Assembly (NCBI GenBank): GCA_019787685.1
Contig: JAHNUO010000001.1
Span: forward strand, 496,001-560,000
Length of the DNA stretch: 64,000 nucleotides
Reading direction: 5' to 3'
From: Chiua virens
Lineage: Eukaryota; Basidiomycota; Agaricomycetes; Boletales; Boletaceae
The translations under genes and the position numbers were made by a program. Below are positions 48,391-60,143 of the stretch, piece after piece. Each line of letters starts with the position of its first letter. The first letter of the stretch is position 1. The notes beneath the pieces are model-generated. The model did no database searches and had not been told where the DNA came from. It was given only the letters and a program-made list of their open reading frames with translations.

Positions 48391-50155
48391 ATGCGCCCAT
48401 CTAAACATCGCACCCTGCCCAGCACGATCGTCATCAAGCTCGGTAATTTAACTGTTCGTTCCAGTTACCGCATTTATAACTAGCACGACCCACAGGCACA
48501 TCGTCCATCGTTCACGAGGAAACACATCAGCCTCTCCTGTCGATCTTGTCTTCCGTCGTCGAGACCGTCATCCATCTCCGCAGCCTGGGCCACAAGGTCG
48601 TTCTCGTCAGCTCTGGTGCGATAGGCGTTGGCCTGCGAACGATGGCGATCCCCCAACGTCCCAAGAGTCTCTCCAAGAAACAAGTCAGTCGCATCTGTAT
48701 CTCACCCTGTATACTGTGTGTTCCGTGTCGCTCACCCTGGTAGTACAAAGGCACTTTCGGCGATTGGTCAGGGACGATTGATTGCACTCTGGGATAATCT
48801 ATTTGGCCAGTTCGACCAACGGACGGCCCAGATTCTGCTCACTCGGGGTGATATATCGGAGGTGCGCACGTTTCTTGTCGTGATCTGTTGTGTTGGCGAT
48901 CCGAGACGCGTTTCTTTTTTGTCAGCGGACGCGATATTTGAATGCGGTCAACACCATTAGGGAGCTCTTGAGCATGGGGGTCGTGCCGATCGTGAACGAA
49001 AATGATACCATCTCCGTCAGCGTGCGTCGTTCTTCATTGTTTGGTGTTGGCTGGTTAACGTTGATACAGGAAATAAAATTTGGCGACAATGACACGCTTT
49101 CCGCAATTACGTCGTCTATGATCCACGCGGATTACCTCTTCCTCCTCACGGATGTTGACGGGCTGTATACGGCAAACCCACGAAAAGATCCGACAGCGAG
49201 AAAGATTAACGTCGTGACGTCCGTTGCAGACATCCGAGCTCAAGGTGATCCTCATCCATTTCTCCCAAACGTTGTTGAATTCCAATCAAACCACAGTCAG
49301 TACATCAACGCTAGGTTCCAGTCTAGGTACAGGGGGAATGGAAACGAAGCTCATCGCAGCTGAAATCGCGACGGGCGCCGGTGTCACGACGGTCATCACG
49401 TCCAGCAAGCGGCCTTCGACGATCGTCGACATCATCGATTACTATACTCAGCTTCGGTTTCGGTCCGCGCCTTCGTCCGGCACTGCAAGCCCGATGCCGA
49501 AGCTGCAAACGATCGACCTTGACCAAGTGAATGCCACCTTGAATTTACGACGACCGCCGCACACGGTGTTCAAGCCTTCCGCCGTGCCGATGCGAGATCT
49601 GAAGGCGTGGACGAGCCATACGCTGTATCCCGCTGGAGGCGTGATTATCGACAGTGGTGCGTATGCGGTGCTGTCGCGCCGAGAATCCGGAGGACGGTTA
49701 CTTCCGGTGGGTGTACTTGGCGTACAAGGGTCGTTTGCGTCGGGACAGGCGGTGCGGATTCTCGTTCGGACCATGCCGGAGGGGTTGTCCGAAAAACCTG
49801 CTGATCCTCGGGAACCCGAAGACGGACCCGCATCGCTCTCGCGGTCGAGCTCGTCTTCATCCCTAGTTGATGATCTTGGATCAGACACGCAGACTATTAT
49901 GGATAATGATGATCACGCGACAGAGGCAGAGGAGAGTGATGGGTGGGAAGTGAAAGAGGTTGGACGAGGACTGGCAAATTATAATTCGGTTCAGATTTCC
50001 CGCGTCAAGGGGTTAAAAAGGTAAGTATTATCTCACAAAATGCACTTTTACCGTTGTCGAACTGGTTCCTTAGCGCGCGTATCCCGTATGTGTTGGGGTA
50101 TGCGGACACGGAGTATGTTGTAGAGAACATTACCATCCGAGAAGTGGCTGTGTAA
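48391..50155 (+). CDS. PRO1: Glutamate 5-kinase with PUA domain
   Basis: Gamma-glutamyl kinase, first step of proline synthesis (glutamate plus ATP to glutamyl phosphate). ATG 48391; the first intron splits [15 protein letters not shown]. The kinase domain shows [67 protein letters not shown] and [15 protein letters not shown]. The C-terminal PUA domain shows [11 protein letters not shown] and [21 protein letters not shown] Ser- and acid-rich stretch of about 70 residues (around [15 protein letters not shown]) is inserted within the PUA part before [16 protein letters not shown]. Seven or so introns, all consistent in frame. Confidence 0.93.
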
Positions 50156-50239
50156 TTGTATTTGGCGTTGTTATAATATGGTTTGAAAAATAAACTAGGG
50201 GAGTATCCAAAAGTTTTTCTTCTCGTGCCAGGTAGAATC

Positions 50240-51602
50240 ATGTACCACGGAAACTCTATTAGATTGCTTGCGGGCAAGTCCCACTCAGTCGTACATAGCA
50301 CAAGGCTGATGATATACGTACAGGCAGCAGTCACCCCGAGCTCGCCCAGTCTGTGGCCGAGCGGTGAGCCGAACTTCCCCGCAACGCCATGCAGTCCACG
50401 GACTGCTAATTCTCCTTCTACAGGCTTGGAGTGTCCATCACACCATCCATGCCCACCAAGTTTTCAAACGGAGAGATCAATGTCAAGATTGCCGAATCCA
50501 TCCGTGAAGAGGATGTGTTCATCATCCAGTCAGGGTGTCGCGACGCCAATGATAATCTGATGGAACTTCTCATCCTCATCTCTGCATGCAAAACTGCCTC
50601 CGCGCGTCGTATCACTGCTGTGATCCCTTCTTTTCCCTATGCGCGTATGGACAAAAAGGACGAGTCGCGTGCGCCTATCACGGCCAAGTTGGTCGCCAAT
50701 ATGTTGGCAGTCGCAGGGTGTGACCATGTGATTACCATGGACTTGCATGCGAGCCAGATTCAAGGGTTCTTCGACATACCCGTCGACAACCTCTTCTCGG
50801 AGCCGTTGATGATATCATACATCAAGACTCGGATCGAGGAGTGGAAGGACAGCATCATTGTCAGTCCTGATGCCGGTGGCGCAAAAAGGTGGGTGGTCGT
50901 TTCGAAAGGGTGATATGAATCAGTGCCGCGAGGGGCTGATGCACGTATCTAGGGTGACAGCGATTGCGGATAAACTTGGCGTTGAATTTGCCTTGATTCA
51001 TAAAAAACGCGACAGCAAGTCTAAAAATGCGCCAGAGCGAATGGAGTTGTTGGTTGGTGATGTACAAGACAAGGCACGTCGTTTCCTTTTTATCTTGTAG
51101 GTTTGTCGTGCCATATTCGGTTGGCTTATCGAGCCGGTGATAATGGCAGGTTGCTATTTTGGTCGACGACATGATTGATACTGGCAACACGCTCAGGTTG
51201 GCGGTGCGGACGTTGCATGAGAAGGGTGCGAAGACTATTTATGCGTTAATTTCTCACGGTGAGTGCATATCATCGATATGATGACAGCCGTATCTCTGAG
51301 CCATTGCTGGCTCTAGGTTTGTTTGCGGAAGCGGACATGGATGCCTTACAAAATCTCCCGTTGGAACACATAGTGGTATGTGCATCCATTCCGAGCCATA
51401 CATGTTCAATCGTATCGATGCGATGGGATAGGTTACCAACACGATACCCCAAAGACTGCATAAAGCACGATGCCCCAAACTGATCACGATAGACATCACT
51501 TCTACGATTTCGGAGAGCATTCGCAGAACACACAATGGGGAAAGTATCAGTTTATTATTCGGTGAATTGGCGGATGGTAGAAGTTTAGAGATGGCCGACT
51601 AA
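50240..51602 (+). CDS. Ribose-phosphate pyrophosphokinase (PRPP synthetase)
   Basis: Makes PRPP from ribose 5-phosphate and ATP for nucleotide, His and Trp synthesis. ATG 50240 ([12 protein letters not shown]), stop 51600-51602. Family blocks: [38 protein letters not shown] with the metal/ribose site, SPDAGGAKR, and the PRPP loop [11 protein letters not shown]. The intron before VAILVDD starts with GC (GACAAG|GCACGT): the GT alternative upstream would delete the conserved VQDK. The start lies 84 bp after the stop of PRO1, so the two transcripts must almost touch. Which PRS paralogue it is cannot be told from this window. Confidence 0.92.
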
Positions 51603-52168
51603 ATTTGTGGGGGCTTATTACGGCTCTCCAGGCCCCTCCCGGTCAAATATATGGAGATCGTCTTGCTTACTGGGTAGATGTTGACGCTTTCCATGGAACG
51701 GCACTCAGCGAGTTGTGTCTCTAAATCTCTGAGTTGACATCCGGACCATCGGTCTGATAACGCATTATGTTCAACGCGGTTATAAAAAAAAGGCAGTAAA
51801 AATGGGCATGGACTGCGCCATTAATGGCACATGGTGCTGTCCGTCAGTTGAGATGAAAAAACTCGACCAAGGCTGAGTGAGTGTTAGAGATTCCATGTTG
51901 GGGGAGTCGGGACACCGAGCCTGGTCATACGATGCATGATATCGATGCACTATCACGAGGTCGACGTCAAAAGTGAAGACGACATTCCATCCTTGCTTTG
52001 CATCATTCGTACATCATTCCGATGTATGCGGCGTTGGCTACTGGCTTGCCTCATGATAAGCCGGTCTGGTGACTAGGGCCTCCATCACGAACGGCTACTT
52101 AAACCCGCCAGGCTGCCGAACAAGCGAAGTCGTTATCCAAATCCTACATTCCTCCGCAGCATCCCAGC

Positions 52169-54756
52169 ATGTCTCCAAGTCTTTGGGCGCGCTTGCGAAA
52201 GTTGGAAAATAGCGAGGATAGTGGTTCCAACCGTGATATCGATGAGAAACAACCTGTGGAAGCAAGTGCGCTCGCTGTCGATGTAGGGCCTGGTGAACTC
52301 TCTTTCGAAGAAGGTGCGTTGGCTCAGCCTTTTGCCACTATTCTTCGTTGTGGTTCGAAAATGCTTCGTGTCAGACACTGCTGGAGGGCTCGGTCGCCAT
52401 CTCGGAGTCACATCGTGCACGCTTCTTATTGTCGGGCGTATCATCGGCACCGGCATCTTCTCGACGCCATCTTCGATTTTGAGCGGGGTAGGTTCCGTCG
52501 GCGCATCGCTCATGCTCTGGGTGCTCGGATTTGTTCTCTCCTTTTGTGGGCTGTTCATTTGGCTCGAGTTTGGGACCATGTATCCCAGGAGCGGTGGCGA
52601 GAAGGTCTACTTGGAGGCCGTCTACCAAAGACCGAAATACCTCGCGACTGTGATCTTTGCTGCGAATGCGATCTTGCTTGGATTCACGGCGAGCGGATGT
52701 ATCGTAAGTATAAATTCAAATTGTCGACGTTCGTGGCTGATATACCTTGGCTTGTGTGGATAGGTTTTTGCAAGCAAGTGAGCCGCTTGGTTGATCTTTT
52801 GCCTTGGTTGGGTGTTGATACTATTCCAGCATCCTCGTTTCTGCGGGCCAGGTTGCAACGGTTTGGGCCGAGCGTGGTATCGCTCTTGGGGGTATGTTCC
52901 ACCATTCCTATCTACCGGGGAACGCATCGAATGCCGTTTTAGTGATCATTTTCGTGACTCTTCTTCACGGTTTCACGCCACGCACGGGTGTATTTCTCAT
53001 GAACGTGCGCATATATCCGTGTTTTTCTTTCTACGTGCCTTCTCATAACACAGGATCTTAGTCTCTGACAATCTTCAAGGTCGTCATTTTAATCTTCATC
53101 GTCATCACAGGCTGGGTAGTGCTCTCGGGAAAAACCCACATCGCTAATCCTCAAGCCAACTTTATCAATGCATTTTCAGGTAGCTCCCACAGCGGTGGCG
53201 ACGTGAGCATCTCTTCCAGAGCATTGATATCGAGTGTTGATAGCGTGGCACAGTATGCGACGGCGACCTTCAAAGTTTTGAACGCATATGCTGGCTGGTC
53301 AAACGTCAACTACGTGTTGAACAATGTCCGAAATCCGGTGCGGACGCTCAAGATCGCTGGACCACTCGGGCTGGGAATTTGTGCCGCCTTGTATCTACTC
53401 GCCAATATCGCATATTTCAGCGCGGCAACCAAGGTGCGTCGATCACCACCCTGTGCTATATGTAAAGTGCATGTCGCCCTGACGCAATTGGGGGTGAATA
53501 GGCAGAAATTAAGTCGTCCGGGGTCACCGTGGCGGCTTTGTTCTTCAAGAATGTCTTCGGAACGGTTGCAGAACGTGCTTTGAGTGTATTTATTGCTCTT
53601 AGGTAAGCTTTGATTTTGTTCACTGGCCTTGCTGATTTAACGAATGCAACAATGCAGTGCTCTAGGGGTGAGTACTAACATCACGAGTTTCGAGTACAGT
53701 TAACTAGCGTTGCCCCAGAACGTTATCACCGTTGTATGTGCTAGTACCTTTGGGACCATCCTCGTCGATCCTAACAACATACAAAGACGTTTGCCGCTTC
53801 TCGAGTTAACCAGGGTAAGTACACATGTCATCGTATGGTATTAAGGCCCTCGATTCATTCTCGATAGAACTCGCCAAGGAGGGTATCCCTCTCCCGTTTG
53901 GAAATAAGTTCTGGGCGTCAAATTGGCCTACAGGAAAGTCACCCATACCTGGACTTATTATTCACTTGATTCCTTCCGTGAGCGCATTCGTGATTATCCA
54001 CGAGGTGTCTTGATCAAATTATGAATGCAGGTCGTTGTGATACTTGCGCCGCCAACGAATGTAGCATACCCATTCATATTAGATGTCGAAGGATATCCTG
54101 CTCAAATTATCAATTTCTTCATCGTCGTGGTATGTTGCCTTTCTTGACGTTTCTTTCTATGTATGACGATCACTATGCAGGGACTCTTTTGGATGCGGTG
54201 GAAGAGGCCAGATATCCCCAGACCGTTCAAAGGTGGGTGAGGTGGATCATTCGCTGGCTACACCATAATTGACACCCCTCAGTTTGGTGGCCTCTAGCGG
54301 TATTTTATCTCGCTGCAGCCGTTTTCCGTGAGTGCTGTCTCCCACGGTTTTCCCCCGACGCTGATGTAGGATATCTGGTAGTCATGGTCGCACCTTTCAT
54401 TCCTCCAACTAATGGTGTCGGAGATACGCCGCCTCTCCCATACTATCTGTGCGTCACAATTACTCCTTGTCGATTTAAACGAACGACGAGACTCGAGCTG
54501 GGAGCTGATACTGTCATTTCAAATCACAGATACTGTCTCGTCGGCATTGGAGTGATGTTGGTCGGGGTCGCTTATTGGGCCGGATGGCGGATGATGTTAC
54601 CCAAGGTATTCGGGTACGAACTCGTACCACGCAAGGAGACGCTCGAAGATGGGACTGTCGTGACATTGGTGCGTATTCCCTAGCAACAGTGAATTCATGA
54701 AACCGCCAATTGATTCGATCCGTCGATGATAGTTTTCGCACAGGAAAATCCAGTAA
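52169..54756 (+). CDS. APC-family amino-acid permease, copy 1
   Basis: About 15 exons. Cytosolic N terminus, then TAGGLGRHLGVTSCTLLIVG and GTGIFSTPSSILSGVGSVGASL (the G-x-G-x-F helix 1 signature of APC transporters), LEFGTMYPRSGGEKVYLEAVY (helix 3 region), and TFKVLNAYAGWSNVNYVLNNVRNP (helix 6 to loop). Later come ELAKEGIPLPFGNKFWASNWP, and GVGDTPPLPYYL near the end. The last exon is FSHRKIQ with the stop at 54754-54756. It most resembles fungal MUP1-like (methionine/large neutral amino acid) permeases. Twelve membrane helices expected. The frame is open through every junction I could place. Confidence 0.85.
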
Positions 54757-55886
54757 ACGGTCTCGTCTATTGTTATTGAACATCGAATTATGATCATGAT
54801 TATCATGGCTGTTTGAGTTGATAGCTTGGTTTCCGATACCAATGAGTATAAGTTTTTCCTTGTCTCGTTTTGACTGGCCAAACTAGGATGTGAAAGGATA
54901 TCTGAAACTGTTCTGACTGGACCATGTCTGCACTCATTCTCGTCGTTGATCAGATGTTTGGTCACTGTCATTGCCTCGAAAGGATGACAAGGTTGACGTG
55001 ATTTACACATAGGTACTCATCACAGATTGATGGCTCTTTTTTCTTCGGGTAAGTCGCGTTGATATGTATGTCGGCAGGAACTTGAATGAGCCCCATGATG
55101 CCGCTCGGAAGTTGTAAGCCAAACTTTGTCGCACAGGTTTCAATGATCGGATGTGAAACATCTCTTAAAACATTTGATCCACATTGGTGGCTACTCAGTA
55201 CTAGTACTGGTGGTGGTGAGTATGTTCAATGCTTTAGTCCTCGCTTCATTCAGAGACGTGTAGGATCCTTCCTTGGCTCCAATTTCATTTTTCAGTCTGC
55301 AGTTGGCCTACAGTTAGTTGCATAGAGATACCTTTGATAACATCATGGGCAAGGCAGTGGTGATGGAGGCTTGAAGTGGTGATGGTGACTGGCGTTGCTT
55401 CTCGGCCTCAGGTTCCGGCTCCAACTTTGTCATGTCAAACCAGAGTACTTACGAGGTACTTAGAATATTAATTGCCTCCGAGCTGATGGGGCTCATGTTG
55501 ACGTTTTAGCAAGGTCAAATGGTAAGTCAACTTTCCAGAAGTCTTGCTGAGGGCACACCAGCTTTGGGTATTATCCTAAGTTGAACATTACCAGCGAGAG
55601 CATAAGAATCCGCTGGCAACCTCACCTCATTCGAGCTCGGTCACTTCAGCGCCAAGCGGTACATCATATCATGTGGCATCATGAGACTCGGATTCTCCCG
55701 GAACGCCACTTCCATCCCACCCTAGTTGGATTCATCCAGTATCCGCCGTCTTACCGCCATTGATTCATTTTGTTGAAGTTCTCGAAAGGATCCCTATGTA
55801 AAACCCACGACCTTCCCGTCTTTCATATCTCTGCCCATTCCCTGAGTCGGTGACCTAGTCGCCTTTCTTTGAACAAATCCTCAATC
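54757..55886. other. Spacer between permease copies 1 and 2
   Basis: Promoter region of copy 2. The last 300 bp share short blocks with the region before copy 3 (CATCCAGTATCCG at 55734 and 59990). Confidence 0.4.
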
Positions 55887-58505
55887 ATGTCCCGGACCCC
55901 ACAGTGGATGTCTATTTGGAAGACGACACCTGACAAAGACGGTTTCGACCATCCAATCGATGAGAAAGAGATCGTGCAAGAGGTCGAGCCTATTGTCGAT
56001 ACGCCAGTGGGTCCTGGTGGGCTCACTTTCGAGGAAGGTGTGTGGTAACATTAATCTTCTGCATGCTCGCTTTGTTCAGCCTAAATAACGTCATTGTATA
56101 GACGCTGCTGGAGGACTCGGCCGTCATCTTGGCATTGTGTCATGCACACTTCTCATCGTTGGAAATGTGATTGGTTACGGGTATTTTCTCGACCCCCTCT
56201 TCGATTCTGAGTGGAGTGGGCTCCATTGCGGCATCTCTCATGCTCTGGGTGCTTGGATTCCTACTTTCAGTTTTGCGGGCTGTTTATCTGGCTTGAATTC
56301 GGGACGATGTTTCCCCGGAGTGGGGGTGAGAAGGTTTATTTGGAGGCTGTCTATCACAAGCCGAAATATCTTGCGACCGTCATATATGGTGCGATCTCTA
56401 TCCTACTTGGCTTCGAGGCGAGCGGGTGTATTGTAAGTGTATGTTGGATGTGCATGCTGTTGTGTCTGATGAACCTTGCCCTGTGACGGGCAGGTCTTCG
56501 CGAGCAAGTAAGCCACGTCCTGGGTATTTACATCGGTGCATCTTGACGTCGTTCTAGTATTGATGTCTCAGCGGGGACGGTAGCAACCACTTGGTCTGAG
56601 CGTGGTATCGCCGTTGGAGGTAAGTTTCGCCGACCCTAATCAAATACTAGACAACCCTAACATAGCCTTTAGCGATCTCATTGGTAGTTCTTATCCACGG
56701 TTTGACGCCTCGCATTGGGGTATATATCATGAACGTAAGTACGTCATGGTGTGCATCCATGTTTGCCCCGGGGTTTTCAAATATCTTGTGACGTCACGGA
56801 ATCTCAGCTGCTCTCGATCTTCAAAATCATCATCCTTCTCTTTGTCGTTATAACAGGCTGGGTCGTTCTCTCTGGCAGCAGCCGCATCGTGGACCCTGGA
56901 GCCAATTTTAACGATACATTCACTGGTAGTTCTCACAATGGCAGCGATGTAAGTATTTTCATCATCCATATGCCTTATATGTCAACGAGAGTGTGTATAG
57001 TACGCGACAGGCATGTTTAAGGTTTTGTTCGCATACAGCGGTTGGTCTAGCATCAACTACGTGCTCAATAACGTCAAGAATCCGATACGAACGTTGAAGA
57101 TTGCCGCTCCCCTTGGACTTGCTATCTGTGCTACGTTGTACATCCTCGCGAACATCGCGTACTTCAGTGCAGCGACCAAGGTTGGTCGATTTCTTAATCT
57201 TTCGTACGTATTTTCATGTTGTCCTGAGCGATCAATGTCGTGATCAGACAGAGATCGAGTCTTCCGGAGTGACTGTGGCAGCACTGTTTTTCAGGAATGT
57301 ATTCGGGACAGCCGCGGAGCGTGCATTGAGTGTTTTTGTTGCCCTCAGGTAGGTACCGTCTCACTGACTTTGTTTACCGACCTTGCTGATGAAGCACATC
57401 CAACTGATTCAGTGCGCTAGGAGTGAGTTTTCTGATATTGGTGCTCGGAAATTATGCTGACATTACTTAAGGGCGTATTCAGCAGTGCAAGTTGCCCTTT
57501 TGCTGTCATCTTCGATGCTAATCAACGCGAATAGACATTTGCTGCTGCTCGCGTTAACCAGGGTAAGCATTGACTATATTTCTTGGAATTGACTTGAGCG
57601 CTTGCACCCGCTTGCAATAGAGCTCGCCAAGGAGGGTATACCTCTCCCATTCGGAAACAGGTTCTGGGCGTCCAATTGGCCCACCGGAAAGTCGCCTATG
57701 CCTGGGCTTCTCATTCATTTCACTGCTTCAGTGAGTGAAGCCTCATCTACGTGGAACATGCCGACCAAACTGCGTACATAATAGGTTATCATGATACTCG
57801 CTCCGCCAATGAACGTTGTATATCCTTTTATATTAGATGTCGAAGGGTATCCTACTCAGATTGTTAACTTCTTTGTCGTCATTGTATGTCTTGATCCATT
57901 CAAAAATTTCCTGTAAATTGGTTGACCGTTGTGCAGGGGCTCTTTTGGTTGCGCTGGCGGCGGCCAGACATTCACCGACCATTCAAGGGTAGGTAAATGC
58001 AGCGTTAAAGAACACAGCGCTGATCCATACTGGTTCAGTCTGGTGGCCTTTGGCAGTGTTTTACCTCGCTGCAGCCGTGTTCCGTGAGTGTTTGACACAC
58101 GTGTTCGAACCCGACGCTTATGTTGTACATCTTGCAGTCATCATTATGCCGTTCCTGCCGCCGACCGATGGTGTCGGGGATACACCCCCTCTTCCATACT
58201 ACTTGTATGTCACCTTCCTTTCATTGCTTGGTGAATCCACATGAAGGGATGAGCTGGGTTCTGATGTCGTAAATGACAGGTACTGTCTCGTCGGCATTGG
58301 GGTGATATTGGTTGGGGTTGTTTACTGGGCAGGGTGGCGTATCCTGTTGCCCAAAGTATTCGGGTGCGAACTCGAACCACGGAAGAAGACGCTCGAAGAT
58401 GGAACCGTGGTGACTCTGGTACGTGTTTTAGACAAAACCAAGTTCATGATATATAAGTTGATCCGATCCATCTATTGCAGTTTTCGTGGAGGAAGATCCA
58501 GTAAA
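55887..58505 (+). pseudogene. APC-family amino-acid permease, copy 2 (frameshifted)
   Basis: Same exon plan as copies 1 and 3; ATG 55887 (MSRTPQWMSIWKTTP), last exon FSWRKIQ, stop 58503-58505. In the second exon it has one extra base at about 56175 (GGTTACGGG against GGTACGGG in copy 3), which turns GTGIFSTPSS into GYGYFLDPL. A second extra base near 56268 (CTTTCAGTTTT against CTCTCGTTTT) follows. Downstream exons are intact (KVLFAYSGWSSINYVLNNVK, ELAKEGIPLPFGNRFWASNWP). Either recently disabled or hit by assembly indels. Confidence 0.7.
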
Positions 58506-60143
58506 TAAATTTCCCTCCATACTATCGATTTGCATAACGTTGGCACGTGTGGCTACCTGGCTACCGTTTTCTGTTGTGAATCTAGGAAAACTTATATGTT
58601 CCAGCCACCTGATCCGGAACCTCTCGCCTAAGCTTCGAAGTACATAATGGAATGACCCATGGGTTTGTCTTCGAAATTCTGATATACGGCATATACATAC
58701 CACTCAAGGGAGAGTTCACATTTTGGTGCCATGCCAGTGGGAAGAAACGAGTGAGCCAGCCACAAATATTCTGGGTCAATAATACAGTATTGAGATTGAA
58801 AAATGGATGGCTCGATAATCCTATTGTTTCTTCAGGGTGGCTGTAAATATTTGGGACAAAGTTTTCTGACAAACAGTGTGAATGATAGATGCTGATGAGT
58901 GCAGGGCCCCAAATTAACTGCATGGAGACATTATCTGAAGGACCTGTTAAGCCAACTTGAACTGAGATTATCTCTCCTGCAGCTCAGGACCTTGAGATCT
59001 ACAAACCTAGTAATACAGATCTGTACTGGACAAATGGGGGTTATTCAACTTCTTTTGACCTAGGCTGAAATTTCCACAGACCAATCTTTGTATACATGCT
59101 GGCCTCAGGACTGTGCAAATCTTTGGGCACAAAAATGATAATCTTCTTGTGTAGTAAGCATAGCAGGTTTCAGCAGATACTAGTGCTCTTCCACTGATCT
59201 GGGCCATGCACCAGGCTTGCTCATATGTACAACAGCAGGTGACACAGATCTGAAATGGCAACTAGGTGAAAAGTCTCAAATGAACTTGAAGGTAAGAACA
59301 TAGCATGCCAGTGAGTGTCAACCACATGCATTGATATTTCATTGATGCTGCAACATGGGCTGTTAGAGTCATGTTTCTATGATAACCCACACTGCTTTGG
59401 ATCTCCCAAGTTTCCCAACTTGGTTTGCAGGGATTTTGACCCATACCCATACATTTAATGGACATGGCATGATATTTGATTATATAATATTTTTTTCCAT
59501 GCCAAAGATGGCAAGGCAGACCCAACCAATGAACTACCATATCACCTTCCCAACTTCTTACCTTACGAAACCTGTCGATCAGCCCCATCAGCAGAAGCTG
59601 AGAAAGAACTTTCTGACTCAGGCTGATCAGAGTGCTTCAACAATCAAACCAGATATCAGTCAAGGAGCTGCCTGAAGAGGCCCACCCCACATTTGTCTGT
59701 CCATTTTCGCTCTTGCTCACAACCCATACTTTGTTATAACACATACTCCAAGCCATATCCAGAACAGTATGGGATACTACAGAGTCTACTGTACATCAGC
59801 TGCCAGTGGTGACAGAATTATTTATTTGCTTTCAACTAACCACCCTGACTAGCACCGACGCTGAGCATGAAGTGTCGAGAGTTGCACGTTGCCAGTGCTC
59901 ACCGAGCCCCACCGGCCCGCGCACTGACAAGCTCGCCTTATCCGAGTTCGGTCATTCGCACAGAACGTCATTTCTATCATGATTTACATCATCCAGTATC
60001 CGTTTTATCGCCATCGAGCCATGTTGTTGAGCTTCTTGATGGGTGCCACGTAGAGTGACCACTGGCACGATCACGGCTTTCATATATCTTCCCACTCCAC
60101 AGTGAAGTGAGTTATCCCCCCTTCCTTGAACAGATCCTCAATC
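58506..60143. other. Spacer between permease copies 2 and 3, with a CpG-free core
   Basis: Between 58815 and 59565 I count no CG dinucleotide in about 750 bp, and only three more up to 59850. The DNA is rich in TG and CA. No known transposon domain is readable, but the pattern fits an old methylated repeat. CpG returns at the promoter of copy 3. Confidence 0.6.

Noticed and set aside
59007..59588. Minus-strand frames in the CpG-free stretch as a transposase
   Set aside because: Translations show no transposase motif; the DNA is too decayed to name an element.
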